Shown: positions 34,087 through 45,900, numbered from the stretch's first letter. The stretch is 64,000 bases of DNA from JADJPO01 sp963825645 (GCA_963825645.1 CAWGTT010000002.1:496001-560000), one strand, 5' to 3'. Numbers and translations: made by a program. The notes: a model not told the origin generated them from the letters alone.

Positions 34087-34148
34087 CCCCGAGTGGACAG
34101 TTTTTCGAGGACACGCGGGCGTGTCCTCGAAAAACTGTCCACTCGGGG
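34087..34148. repeat. Perfect 30-bp-arm palindrome, copy 2
   Basis: Arms 34087-34116 and 34119-34148 are exact complements around a 2-base centre. It begins 40 bp after the stop of the 1911-residue carboxylase gene. Sequence is shared with the palindrome at 32913-32964, but substitutions in one arm are compensated in the other, so the pairing is kept. Confidence 0.9.
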
Positions 34149-34187
34149 CTGGGTTGGCGGCAGCCAGGGTCGCAATGACCAGCGGGG

Positions 34188-37100
34188 TCAGCCGCCGGTG
34201 TGCTTGGCCATCCCCCGCTCCAAGGCGTCGATCACCCAGGGCCGCACGTCCTTGGCGGCGATGATGTGGTCGACCGACCCGACTCGCAGCGCCCGCTCGA
34301 TGGTGTGGATGCCATCGAACTCGTCGGCCACCTCGCCCAGCTTGGCCGACCGCACCATCTCGGTGACCTCGGCCAGCCGGGCCCGGGCCGCACCGGTCTT
34401 CTCCCGCGGAGCCTCGGCCACCGCCTCGCGGGCCGCCACCACCTGCGGGTCCTTCTCGGTGCGGATCTTCACCTCCCGGGCGAACACCGTCGCTGCCGCC
34501 GGGGCGCCGCCGATGACGGAGGCATAGGAGCCCTCCACCGCGGCGATCTCCATCGAGGGGTTGAGAGACTTGGAGAAGACCACGAACGCGCCACCGTGAT
34601 ACCGCGAGACGACGCAGAAGACGATCGGCCCGCGGAAGTTGGTCACCGCCCGTCCGATCTCGGCGCCGTACTCGAGCTGCCAGTGCCGCATCGACTCCGG
34701 GGAGCCGTCGAAGCCGGACAGGTTGGCCAGGACGACGAGCGGCCGGTTTCCGCTTGTGGCGTTGATCGCCCGAGCCGCCTTGCGGGAGGCCTGCGGGAAC
34801 AGGGTTCCCGAAGTCCAGGCCAAGGGGCCGTCGGCCGGCACGTAGCCGCGGCGCAGCGTCGTCCGCGACTCCAGGCCGAGCATGCAGACCGGGATCCCGC
34901 CGACGAAGGCATCCCAGACGATCGTGTTCTCCCCGCCGAGCCAGCGCTGCCAGCGCTCCAGCGGCTCCGCCTCGACGTCGGCCACCGCCCGCATCACCGA
35001 ACGCATGTCGAACGGCTTCTTGCGGTCCGGGTTGTTCTCGAACACCTCCCCGACCACGGCGAAGTCACTGCCCGGGACGTCGTGGTGCGGGCTGGTCCGG
35101 ATGTCCCGGCCAGGTGGGTCTACTGTGGCCCGTCGCCGCGGGAAACGTTCTCCCGGAACCACATAGGTGTGCTCATAGTGTCGCAGCAACAACCCGCAGG
35201 CCGCCTCGAAGGACGGCGCCCAGTACTGGCCCTGGCCGTTCGGACCCATCACCCGGTCGTAGCCGCCGATGCCGAAGTTGTCCTCCGCGCTGACCCCGCC
35301 GGAGAAGTCCAGGGCCTGCTTGCCGGTCAGCACCATCGCGCTCACCGGGGTCATCACCAGGATGCCGCGGGTGTGCATGAGCATCGTCGCCTCGGCGTTC
35401 CAGTAGGGCTGCCCACCGACGTTGATCCCGGTGACGACGATGTTGATCTCACCGCCACCCTGGGTGAACCCGATGATCCGACGCAGGGTCAGCGAGATCC
35501 AGTCCATGTTCTCCGTGCCGGAGTCCAATGAGATCAGCGCTCCCGAAGACACCGCGAACCACTCCACCGGCAGCTTGCGCTCAGTGGCCAGGGCCAGCGC
35601 GGCGTTGATTCTACGGCACTCCGGCTCGGCCAGGTTGCCCAGGCCCTTGGTCGGGTCGGACAGTATCGCGACCCGGGTCACCCCCTCAGGCACCAGATCG
35701 GTGTAGGAGGTGAGCAGACCCACTACCAGGTGTGCCGAGTTCTCACCCGGTTCCCGGTCCACCTCGACGAGGGTCTCGCCGTCCTCGGCCAGGTCGAGCT
35801 CCACGAACCGGCCCCGCGGGAAGCTCCCTTCGGTGCCCTCGACGGGTGCCAGGGTCCGAGTGATCTCGTAGGGGTAGGGTGCACCGAACCGGGCAGCCAG
35901 CAGCACCTTCTGGTCGTACGGAGACAACGGCGAGACCGGAGAGCTGCCCAGCGGCCGCTCGGTGACCGTCAAGGCACCGCCGGTGAGCCCCTCGACATGC
36001 AGGGCCGTCTCCCGCAGCAACGGCTCACCCGGCCAAGCGGAGTCAGACCGCTGTTCGGCCGGGATCCGCACCCGCAGGACCACCTTCTCGAGTCCGGCGC
36101 CCACCGCCAGCGGGGCGAACGTGGCCGCCAGCGACCGCCACTCCTCATGCGGAACCGTCCACGGCGGCCGGACCGACAGCACCAGCCGGTTGGCCGCCGG
36201 CCGGCCCCGGCCGCTCAGACCGGCCAACGCGTCGCGCATCGCCGCCAGCGCCCGCAGGCCGACGCGTTCCAGCATCGGGTAGGCGGCCCGGCCGCTCACC
36301 GGATCGGGTAGCGGGGTGAGGTCACGCACCTCGGCGAGCGCGAACAGTCGCCGGTCCTTGGGGTTCTCTCGGGCGACACCGAGGAACAGGTAGACGTCCT
36401 CCGCTGAGGGAAGCCGGTCAAGGGCGAAGTTGCGAAGCCGCCACAGGCTCAGCCGTTTGGCCAGCATCGGGTGCAGGTTGCGGTACTGCACATCCTCGGT
36501 GAGGCCGCCGGTGTCGTCGTCGCGGAAGGTGAGGTGCTGGGTGCGGAAGTGCTCCGGTGAGGTGCCGGCCGTGCTCGTCACAGTGACGTCGAGCCGGTGC
36601 AGGCGCCGTCCGGTGTCGCACCTGCGCAACAGGTCGGTCACCTCGGTGGCCGTCTCCTCGACGCTCGGCCGCTCGCCCTCGCGCCAGGTGACGACGTCCA
36701 GGACCACTTCGTGACTCTCCGGGACCGCCTGCAGGTGAACCTTGACGGCTCGGCATAGCTCCGGCAGCCCGGCGAGCGGCACATAGCCCACCACCAGGTG
36801 CACCAGCCGGTCGTCGAGCTGGTAGCCGGCCGAGGCGAGCAGATGGCCATCGACCTGCTCGGCGCGAACCGTGCTGAGCTGGCGGATCCGGTAGAAGCGT
36901 CGGGCATAGACCTCGAGCAACGCGGCCCGGAACGCGGTCGCACCGTCGGCCTCGCCCGTGCTCCCCGAGCCCGACTCCTCACCCAGCCAGGCGTGCAACA
37001 GCTTGCCGCGCAACGGCTGCGGGCAGGCGACCAGCGCTGCGAGATGGTCCTCGCGGTCCACACCGTCCGGGTCGGCACGCAGCGCGGCCAGGTGCGCGTC

Positions 37101-39923
37101 CATCTCATCACTGATCCCAGCGACCACGGATTCCAGCACCGGCTCGTCGAAGTGCCGGAACCGGACGTCGCGGGCCAGGTCGGCGACCACCTGGTAGCGC
37201 CCCTGGGTGGCGGCGGCGAGCCGGTCGTACCGCGCGCGCAGCTCCGAGGCGGCTTCCCGGGTCTCCGGCACCGCCGGATGTACCCCGAGCCGGCGCTGCA
37301 GGATCGCCACGACCATCGGGGTCATCGCCCGCATACGCCCGATGGAGCGGGACAGGCGGACGGCCGCCGCCTCCAGCTCCGGGCTACGGACCAGGCTGGT
37401 CACGCCGTACCGCTGCAACGCGGTGGCCAACCGCTCCCGGTAGGACGGGCTCAGCCCGGCCCGGTCCGGGTCAAGCCATTGCAGGTACGCCTCGAGGTAC
37501 TCCCGGGCTCCGGTGCCGGCCAGGTCCTCTGCCTCGTCGGTGGCCTCGGTGCGAGGCCGGGACAGGGTGCCGAGGTCGGCGTAGAGGTCGAGAAGTGAGT
37601 CCTCGCAGGTCTGTAGGTGCTCGTCGTAGGGCTGGACGCCCGCGGACACCGCCTTCTGCTCGGCCAGCAGCCCTGACAGCTCCGTCGGCGCGAGATCGTA
37701 GCCGAGCAGGTAGCTGCTGACCCGATCGTAGAGCCGTTCGCATGGCAGGCCCGGATGATGCGGCGCGCCGTCCGGCTCACGGTCGGTGGACTCCTGGCCG
37801 GCGGCGAGGAGTGCGCGCAGGTCGAGCGTGGAGGTCGGCGACGGCTGCTCGCCGTCCTGTCCCGGATCGGAGCGGCGCACTCGCAACAGCGGTGCACCCG
37901 AACCCACCTGGGCATTCGGCGAGACGTCCAGGCCGAGAACGGTGCCGGAGACCGGGGCACGCACCGGGGTCTCCATCTTCATGGTCTCCAGGACGGCGAC
38001 AAGATCACCCGCCTCGACCTTGTCCCCGGCCTCGACCGCCAGCGAGACGACGATCGCCGGACCCGGGGCGCTGACCACCACGCCGTCCGCACGGGACAGC
38101 TCGTGCGCCACGCCGTCGACCTCGAGGAAGATCCGCGGTCCGGAGGCGACCACGTGCACGAGGTGGCGGAGCCCGCCGACCCACAGTCGCCAGCCATAGT
38201 CGTCGATCTGCTCGGTCCGCACCGAGACTCTTTGTCCCGCAGGCGACATCGGGCTCACCTGGTAGGTGTCGGCCGCTGTGCGGTCGACGCGAACGCGGTA
38301 GGTTCCGCCGCGGTAGGTCAGCGCGATCCGGTCGCCCACCTCCGGCGGTGGCTCCGGCCGCCCGCGGGCCGCCTTGGCCAGGAAGGCGGCCTGGACCTGC
38401 TCGGCATCCTGCTCGTAGGCGATGATCGCCGCGGCCACCACGGCCAGCGGGTCGTGGGCGGGCTGCGCGCCACCACCGGCGACGAACGCGTCCAGCCAGG
38501 TATCGGTCACCGCGCCGGCTCGGACCTTCTCGTCGGCCAGAATGCCGAGCAGGAAGCTGCGGTCGGTGCAACCGCCTTCGACGACGACGCTGGTCCGCTC
38601 GAGGGCACGACCGAGCCGGTCCAGAGCTTCCGAGCGGTCCCGACCCCAGGCCGTCACCGTGGCCAGCAACGGGTCAGACCCCTCCATGACCTGGTCGCCG
38701 ACGCGGACCCCGGTGTCGACACGCACCCCGGTGCCGAACGGCGGCTCGACCTGCGCCACCCGTCCGGGCGTGAGCTCGAAGCCGCGCAACGGGTCCACCG
38801 CGCGCAGCAGCGCCTCCACCGCGTGCCCGGACGCAACGGGCGCATCGCCAGTCAGCAGACCACCGGCGGCCAGGCGGAGCCGTTCGGCCACCAGGTCGAT
38901 GCCGCAGACCTCCTCGGTGAGAGCGGGTTGCAGCTCCAACCGGGCGTCGACACCGGTGACGTAGAAGCTGCGAGCATCGGGGGCGAGGACGAACCGCACG
39001 GTGCCGGCGTTGCGATAGCCGACCGCCCCGCAGACGTCGACCGCCGCCTGCCGCAACGCCGCCTCGGTCTGCGGGTCCAGACCCGGGCAGGGTGAGGAGA
39101 GCACGACCCGCTGCCGACCTCGTCGCAGGCTGGTGTCGCGCACGTCCAGGGTCCACACGGTGCCGGCGTCGTCGGCGAGCACCACCACCTCAAGGCGGCG
39201 GGCCGGTCCCGCATCGCGCTCGACCAGGACCGCCGGGTCGCCCTCGGCATCGACGGCTCGCCGGCGGGCCTCGTCGAACGCCGACGGAAGGTCCTGCGCC
39301 CCGGCTACCCGGGTCACGCCACGCCGTCCGCTCGCCTCGACGGCGAGTAGGCGCACCGGATAGCCGATGCGCTCGGCCACCGCCGCAGCCTCGTCCAGGG
39401 TGCTGACCGCGCCCTCGCTCCACGGCAGCAGCGGCAGGCCGGCTGCCGACATCGCGTGGCGGAACGCGACCCGGTCGTCGATCAGCCGCACGGCGGGCGC
39501 CGGCGGGCCGACCAGGGCGATCCCCGCTGCCTCACAACTGCTGGCCAGACGCCGGTGGTCGCCGACCACGCCATGGCCCTGCCAGACCGCGTCGACCCCC
39601 GCAGCCACGAACTCGGCCACCACGGCGTCGACGTCGAGGCGGTGCGAGCGTCGCCTGCCGTCGGCCTGACCGGTATAGAGATGCTCGCCGAGTACCAGGA
39701 CGCCGTCCGCCTCACGGGCGAACCAGGCGCCACCACCCCGGTCGGCGTGCACCGCGAGAGTGCTCGTCAGCGGCGCCCCGCGGCGCCGGTTCAGCTCAGC
39801 CACCGCTGACAGCACCCGGACGGCGTCCTCGCCGCGATCGAGGACGGCCAGCATCCGGAAGTGCGTGGCGGGGGTGGGCAGGCTGCTGTCGGACACGTCG
39901 GATCCCCTCGGCAGTATGGACAT
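34188..39923 (-). CDS. Single-chain biotin-dependent acyl-CoA carboxylase with degenerate BC domain
   Basis: This 1911-residue protein looks like a eukaryote-style multidomain acetyl-CoA carboxylase: a biotin-carboxylase-like domain (about 20-505), biotin carrier (about 615-690, biotin Lys649 in LETMKMETP), a central region (about 720-1250) and carboxyltransferase halves (about 1350-1880: GVSAEDNFGIGGYDRVMGP, GYVPADGPLAWTSGTLFP, ASVIGGAPAAATVFAREV). By eye against E. coli AccC, the two Mg-binding Glu are Arg310 and Gly324, the MNTR Asn is Asp326, the GDK Lys is Arg and the glycine-rich loop is broken (VEASGRRGVTRV). The carrier may therefore need another biotin carboxylase. It begins 12 bp after the synthase and probably makes its extender. 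Confidence 0.85.
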   Translation of the reverse strand: MSILPRGSDVSDSSLPTPATHFRMLAVLDRGEDAVRVLSAVAELNRRRGAPLTSTLAVHADRGGGAWFAREADGVLVLGEHLYTGQADGRRRSHRLDVDAVVAEFVAAGVDAVWQGHGVVGDHRRLASSCEAAGIALVGPPAPAVRLIDDRVAFRHAMSAAGLPLLPWSEGAVSTLDEAAAVAERIGYPVRLLAVEASGRRGVTRVAGAQDLPSAFDEARRRAVDAEGDPAVLVERDAGPARRLEVVVLADDAGTVWTLDVRDTSLRRGRQRVVLSSPCPGLDPQTEAALRQAAVDVCGAVGYRNAGTVRFVLAPDARSFYVTGVDARLELQPALTEEVCGIDLVAERLRLAAGGLLTGDAPVASGHAVEALLRAVDPLRGFELTPGRVAQVEPPFGTGVRVDTGVRVGDQVMEGSDPLLATVTAWGRDRSEALDRLGRALERTSVVVEGGCTDRSFLLGILADEKVRAGAVTDTWLDAFVAGGGAQPAHDPLAVVAAAIIAYEQDAEQVQAAFLAKAARGRPEPPPEVGDRIALTYRGGTYRVRVDRTAADTYQVSPMSPAGQRVSVRTEQIDDYGWRLWVGGLRHLVHVVASGPRIFLEVDGVAHELSRADGVVVSAPGPAIVVSLAVEAGDKVEAGDLVAVLETMKMETPVRAPVSGTVLGLDVSPNAQVGSGAPLLRVRRSDPGQDGEQPSPTSTLDLRALLAAGQESTDREPDGAPHHPGLPCERLYDRVSSYLLGYDLAPTELSGLLAEQKAVSAGVQPYDEHLQTCEDSLLDLYADLGTLSRPRTEATDEAEDLAGTGAREYLEAYLQWLDPDRAGLSPSYRERLATALQRYGVTSLVRSPELEAAAVRLSRSIGRMRAMTPMVVAILQRRLGVHPAVPETREAASELRARYDRLAAATQGRYQVVADLARDVRFRHFDEPVLESVVAGISDEMDAHLAALRADPDGVDREDHLAALVACPQPLRGKLLHAWLGEESGSGSTGEADGATAFRAALLEVYARRFYRIRQLSTVRAEQVDGHLLASAGYQLDDRLVHLVVGYVPLAGLPELCRAVKVHLQAVPESHEVVLDVVTWREGERPSVEETATEVTDLLRRCDTGRRLHRLDVTVTSTAGTSPEHFRTQHLTFRDDDTGGLTEDVQYRNLHPMLAKRLSLWRLRNFALDRLPSAEDVYLFLGVARENPKDRRLFALAEVRDLTPLPDPVSGRAAYPMLERVGLRALAAMRDALAGLSGRGRPAANRLVLSVRPPWTVPHEEWRSLAATFAPLAVGAGLEKVVLRVRIPAEQRSDSAWPGEPLLRETALHVEGLTGGALTVTERPLGSSPVSPLSPYDQKVLLAARFGAPYPYEITRTLAPVEGTEGSFPRGRFVELDLAEDGETLVEVDREPGENSAHLVVGLLTSYTDLVPEGVTRVAILSDPTKGLGNLAEPECRRINAALALATERKLPVEWFAVSSGALISLDSGTENMDWISLTLRRIIGFTQGGGEINIVVTGINVGGQPYWNAEATMLMHTRGILVMTPVSAMVLTGKQALDFSGGVSAEDNFGIGGYDRVMGPNGQGQYWAPSFEAACGLLLRHYEHTYVVPGERFPRRRATVDPPGRDIRTSPHHDVPGSDFAVVGEVFENNPDRKKPFDMRSVMRAVADVEAEPLERWQRWLGGENTIVWDAFVGGIPVCMLGLESRTTLRRGYVPADGPLAWTSGTLFPQASRKAARAINATSGNRPLVVLANLSGFDGSPESMRHWQLEYGAEIGRAVTNFRGPIVFCVVSRYHGGAFVVFSKSLNPSMEIAAVEGSYASVIGGAPAAATVFAREVKIRTEKDPQVVAAREAVAEAPREKTGAARARLAEVTEMVRSAKLGEVADEFDGIHTIERALRVGSVDHIIAAKDVRPWVIDALERGMAKHTGG

Positions 39924-39935
39924 CGGGCGATCTGG

Positions 39936-42900
39936 TCAGCCGACCAGGACGGCGCGCAACGGATCCCGCACATCCTCGGGCATCGGTACGGGCAAGGCGA
40001 TGGTGCGGTAGCCCTGCATCCGCAGCACCACTCGACCCTCGCCGTCGGCTACGTGGCCGTCGAACACCGGCGCTCCCTGCCCGTCGCAGACCCGCAGAAC
40101 AGCGTGCAGGCCACCGCCGACGTGGTTCGGGTCACGCACCAGACGCACCGAGCCGACGGCGTTGGGCAGCGAGAGCTCACCGGTGCTGCCGGCCTCGAAC
40201 AACCCTGCGGTCTGGAAGCACAGCTCGCTCAGCCGAGGGCCCGAGACAGTCTGCTGATCGCTCGGAACGTGGTTCTCCGGCAACGGATCCGCCATTCGGC
40301 CGACCGTCCACTCCCCGGCTCGTCCGGCCGACTCCAGCACCTGGTAGGCAGGACCGTGGAAGTACAGCCGGTAGACCAGGTCCCGTCCGACCTGGTCTCC
40401 TTCACCGCGAGCCGGCGGCGGAACGTCCTCGTGCTCTTCACCCCACGGGGCCCGGGTGAGGCGCACAGTGCCGGTGAAGTGCACGTCGAGACGCGGCGTG
40501 TCACTGCCGGCCAACAGGCGCTCGGCGGTCAGGACGCAACGGACGAGCAGGTCATCGCCCCCACCATGATCCGGTTCGAGCAGGGCGCGGACCGTGATCG
40601 TGCGGGACTGGTCCCGGTAGAACTTGCACGGGGCGAGGAACTCGACGTTCTCGAGCGCGGCCACCCGGTAGCCGGACTCACCGCCCACGTCCAGCCCGGC
40701 CAACCGAGCCCCGGCCAGCGCCGCCTCGGCGAAGGACTCCATGCCCATCACCCCGGGCAGGACCGGCGTGCCGTCGATCCGGTGGTCGTTCAGGAACGGC
40801 TGCTCGCTCGGGTCCAGGGTGGTGCGGACGACGACGCCGTCGTTGACGTCGACGTCCACCTCGCCGGTCAGGGGTGAGTGTCCCGAGATACCCTTCCCGG
40901 CAACGGCTTCGAGGTCCAGCACACCCTTGCTGTCCCGGTCGGGAGGCGCCGCCATCAGTCCGAGTCGACCGGCGACGACGACCTCTCCGGCGAAGTCGCT
41001 GGAGGCGAGCTCGCGCCGGATCCAGGCCACCCCGGCCTCGGGCGGCAGCATCTCCACGCCGGCCATCTCCATGATCTTGGGGATCGAGCCGCGGGTGGCC
41101 ATGCCGATCCCGCCCCAGGCGGTCCAGTCCAGCGCGATGGCTCGCATCCCGGGCCGGGTGCGACGCAGGCCCGAGGCGATCGCGCAGAGCAGGCTGTTCG
41201 CCGCGGCGTAGTCGACCTGTCCGGAGTTGCCGAACCGGCCCGCCACCGACGAGAACACCACGCTGGCCCCGATCGGCAGGTCGGGGACGGCGTGCACGAG
41301 GGAGAACCAGCCGTCAGCCTTCACATCGAACACCAGGTCGAACTCGCTGGGTTTCTTGTCCGGCATGACCCGGCTGATCTCCAGCCCGGCCGCGTGCAGC
41401 AGCAGGTCGACCCGCCCACTCTCCTCCTGGATAGCGCGCATCACCGCGGCCACGGCGTCGCCGTCGGTCAGGTTGACGCTGTGGTAGCGCGCCCGTCCGC
41501 CGGCGGCCTCGACCGCCTGAACCGCGGCGAGCGCCGCCGCCCGCCGCTCGATCCGGCTGATCTCCTTCTCGATCGCCACCGGTGTGGCCCGCTCCCCGGC
41601 CTCCTTGAGCCGCGCCGCGATGACCGGCTTGAGCGACTCCTTGTCGGCCGCGAACGCCTGCAGGTCGGGATCGCCCGCCTCCGGCGCCGGGGTCAGGTCG
41701 AGCAGGTGGAAGGTACCGCCGCCGCCCGTCGCCAGGTCAGCGGTGATCGCCGAGACGATGCTGCCGGCGGCACCGGTGACGACGATGACGCTGTCGGCAC
41801 CGAGCGCGGTCCCACCGGGACCCAACGGGTCGCCGTCCGGGTGGTCCGGCGTGGCCGGACCGAGCGGGGTGAACGGCACCGTCTCCAGGGCGATCCCGAT
41901 CCGGCCCGGGGCACGGTGCTCCACGTCCGGGCGGCCGATCTCGACGCAACCGCCGTCGTGAAGGGTCTCCTCGATCAGCACGTCGGCCAGCGCTGCGGTC
42001 TTGCGGCCGAGCGGCAGGTCGACGGCCTTGACCACGGCAGTGGGGCACTCGCGCTGGTAGGCCTTGGCGAACCCGTTGACCGCACCGCCGAGCGGGGCGG
42101 TCGCTCCGCCGGGCTCGTAGCCGTGGAAGCCTCCGAGCCGGGTCGCGGTGACCAGGAAGGGAGTGCCGTCGTAGAGCCGCCTGATCGTGGTATACAGCGC
42201 CTTCACCCTGCGCCGCAACGCTTCGCGCCAGGTCACGAGGTCCATGCCGTCCAGGGAGCCCTCGTCGTCCAGACCGGCCAGCCAGTAGACCCCGTGCACG
42301 GGGCCCGACGCCGTCCACTCCTCGAGCCGAGCGAGCAGGTCCTCTGTCGCCGTTCCCACCTCGACGGTGAGCACTTCGACGCCGAGCCTGCCCAGTCGCT
42401 TCGCCAGCGACTCGCCGACCCCGCCCTCGTCGAGCATGACCACGACCCGAGTGCCCTCGCCGAGATGGATGCCGGTGGGGGCGCACAAGGACAGGGCGGG
42501 GCGCATGACGGCGACCGGCAGCCGGCGGGGCAGCCGATCGATGGCTGCCAGGTCACCGGTGACCAGGGCAGCCGCACCGGGCGCCGCGGACGGCGCGGCG
42601 GGGGCCGCAGCCGCCTCAGCGACCGCCTCCCCCGAACCGGTGGCACCGCTCACCGGCTGGATGCCGGTGCGCTCCCGGACCCACCCGATCACGTCGTTCA
42701 GAGTCGGGAAGTCCCGCAGCTGCAGGTTCGGGTCCCGCTCCACCCCGTAGTGCTCGCGCACCGCGGCGAACACCTCGGCCTGCTTGACCGTGTCCACCCC
42801 CAGGTCGGCCTCCAGGTCGAGGTCGAGGTCGAGCAGCTCCGGCGGGTAGCCGGTCATCTCGGCCACGATCCGGACGACGACATCGACCAGCTCGTCAGTC

Positions 42901-45900
42901 GTATCCGACGGCGCGGCAACGGCTTCCGGCTGCACGCCGGCAGGTGCCGCGACCGGCTCTGCCGTCGTGGAAGCTCCGGCGGCGGCCTCCGGCTGGATGC
43001 CGGTGCGCTCCCGGACCCAGCCGATCACGTCGTTCAGGGTCGGGAAGTCCCGCAGCTGCAGGTTCGGGTCCCGCTCCACCCCGTAGTGCTCGCGCACCGC
43101 GGCGAACACCTCGGCCTGCTTGACCGTGTCCACCCCCAGGTCGGCCTCCAGGTCGAGGTCGAGGTCGAGCAGCTCCGGCGGGTAGCCGGTCATCTCAGCC
43201 ACGATCCGGACGACGACATCGACCAGCTCGTCAGTCGTATCCGACGGCGCGGCAACGGCTTCCGACGGTGCCGGTTCTCCCGGCACAGCCACGGCAGGAG
43301 TTGCCGCGGCAGCGGGGGCCTCGGTCGCAGGGGCCGCGGCGACCGGCGCAAGGCCGGTCTTGGAGCGCACCCACCCGACGACGTCGTTCAGGGTCGGGAA
43401 GTCGCGCAGCTGCAGGTTCGGGTCCCGCTCGACATCGAAGTGCTCGCGCACCGCGGCGAACACCTCGGCCTGCTTGACCGTGTCCACCCCGAGGTCGGCC
43501 TCCAGGTCGAGGTCGGGGTCGAGCAGCTCCGGCGGGTATCCGGTCATCTGCGCGACGATCGCGGTCACGGCGCTGACCACCGGGTCCTCGACCGGGGCGG
43601 CCTGCTCCACCGGGACCGGCTGCGCCGCAACCGACTGCGCGCACCGCGGCGCCGCCGCCACCGGGGCCGCGGGAGCCGCCGGCGCGGCCGCAGGGGCAAC
43701 GGGAGCGATCCCAGTCTTGCTCCGCACCCAACCGATGACATCGGTCAGGGTGGGGAAGTCGCGCAGCTGCAGGTTCGGGTCACGTTCGACGCCGAAGTGT
43801 TCCCGGACGCCGGCGAACACCTCGGCCTGCTTGACCGTGTCCACCCCCAGGTCGGCCTCCAGATCCAGATCCAGATCCAGCAGTTCCGGCGGGTAGCCCG
43901 TCATCTCGGCCACGATCCCGACTACGGCGCTGACCACGGGATCCTCGACCGGGGCGGCTTCCGCCGGGGCCGGCTGGGCGGGGACGGATGGGGCGGGCAC
44001 TGCAGGCGCCGCCGGGACCGGCTGGACGGGGGCAGCGGGGGCCGGCGCGGCTGCCGGCGCCGCGGCGACCGGGGCGATCCCGGTCTTGTCCCGCACCCAG
44101 CCGATCACCATGGCGAGGGTCGGGAAGTCACGCAGGCGAAGATCCGGATCGCGCTCGACGTCGAACTTCTCGCGCACCGCGGCGAACACCTCGGCCTGCT
44201 TGACCGTGTCCACTCCGAGATCGGCCTCCAGGTCCAGGTCCAGATCCAGCAGCTCGGCCGGGTAGCCGGTCATCTCCGCCACGATCCCGACCACGGTGGA
44301 GACCAAGGGGTCCTCCGCGGGGGCAGCCGGAGCCGCCGGAACAGGGGCGGCCGGGGCAACCGGGGCAACCGGGGCAGCCGGAGTGACTGGGGCAGGGGCA
44401 GCCGGGGCCGGCGCCACGACGGCACTCACCGGGGCAGGCGAGGCCACGGCGGGAACGGGCACGGCGGCCCGTGCCGCCGGGGCGGCGACGGCACCCGCAC
44501 CGTTATCGGTCACCCGCAGCCGGCGGTGATCCACCTCGAGCCGGGCATCGTCATGCCCGGCCGCCGCGTTCAACCACGACTGGAACACCCCGGCGTCGGC
44601 GATCCGGTGCTGGTAGCCCAGGTCGTTCGGCAGAGGGCGGCGCGCGCCGGCCAGCGGCGTCCAGCGCATGAGGGTCATGGCGATCTGCGAGCCGAATCCC
44701 GCCGCCAGCCGCAGCGCATAGTGCACGTCGTAGCTGCCGCCGATGGACAGGTTGAGCGAACCCAGCTCGGGGTCGGGCACCCGGTAGTTCGGCACCGGCG
44801 GGATCACACCGGTCTCCAGCGCCTTGACCGCCACCACGTCCTCGATCCCGGCACCCATGGCGTGGCCGGTGAACCCCTTGGTGTTGGTGACCACGATCTG
44901 GTCGGCATGGGCACCGAAGACGGCGCGCAGCGCGTTCACCTCGGCCGCGGCACTGCCACCCCGAGCCGGGGTGTAGGTCTCGTGCGAGACGAACATCGTG
45001 GACGGCGCGATCGCCGACCGGTCGACACCTCGCGACTCGGCCTGCGACATCAGCGTTTCCATCACGCCGCAGATGTGTTCGACATCGAGCCGGGTGCCGT
45101 GGAAGGCGCTGTTGAGGGTGACCGTCGCGAGCACCTCGCAGATCGGCTGCACCCCGCGCTCGCGCGCGGCCTCGGCGCTCTCCACGACCAGGGCCGCCGC
45201 GCCCATGCCGACGATCATGCCGTGCCGGCGCTTGTCGAACGGGGTCGCGGCGTCGGCCACCACGTCGTCGGTGGCTGCCGCACCAGTTGCGAGGAAGCCG
45301 CCGGTGAGCCAGGGCAGCAGATGCTCGGACGTCGCATCGTCGGCAGAGACGATGATGACGCGGCGGCATCGCCCGGCCCTGATCCAGTCCTCGGCCAGAC
45401 AGACCGCCTGCGTGGTACTGGCGCAGGCGGCGTTCACCTGGGTGTTCGGCCCGCGGGCCCCGATCAGCTCGGCGAACTGGGAGTGGCCCATGGCGAGTGC
45501 CCGGAACAGGAACCGCCGGTCCAAGGTGTACGGGTGCGTCTCCAGCTCATGCCGGAGCTCACCGATCCGGCGGTCAACCTCGACGGCGGCAGGCTCGGTG
45601 CCGTTCATCCGTGCCCGGACCGCTTCCAGCGCCAACAGCTGCTCACGGTGCCCGCGGGAGGTGAAGTAGCCCTCCAGGTCGGCGGCGAAGGACTCGTACC
45701 CGGGGAAGGCAGAGGCGAAGATGACCCCGGTGTCGTCGCGCATGGCATCGGGCAGGCCCCAGGCTTCGGGCAGACGGGTCCCCAGGGTGGTCTGCTTGTA
45801 GCGCATCACCAGCGGGATGCCCGCGTCCCGCAGGGCATCCAGACCGGAACCGATCGCCAGCCGGGTGGAGACGTCCAGCGCCTCGTCGCGGGCGGCGTCG

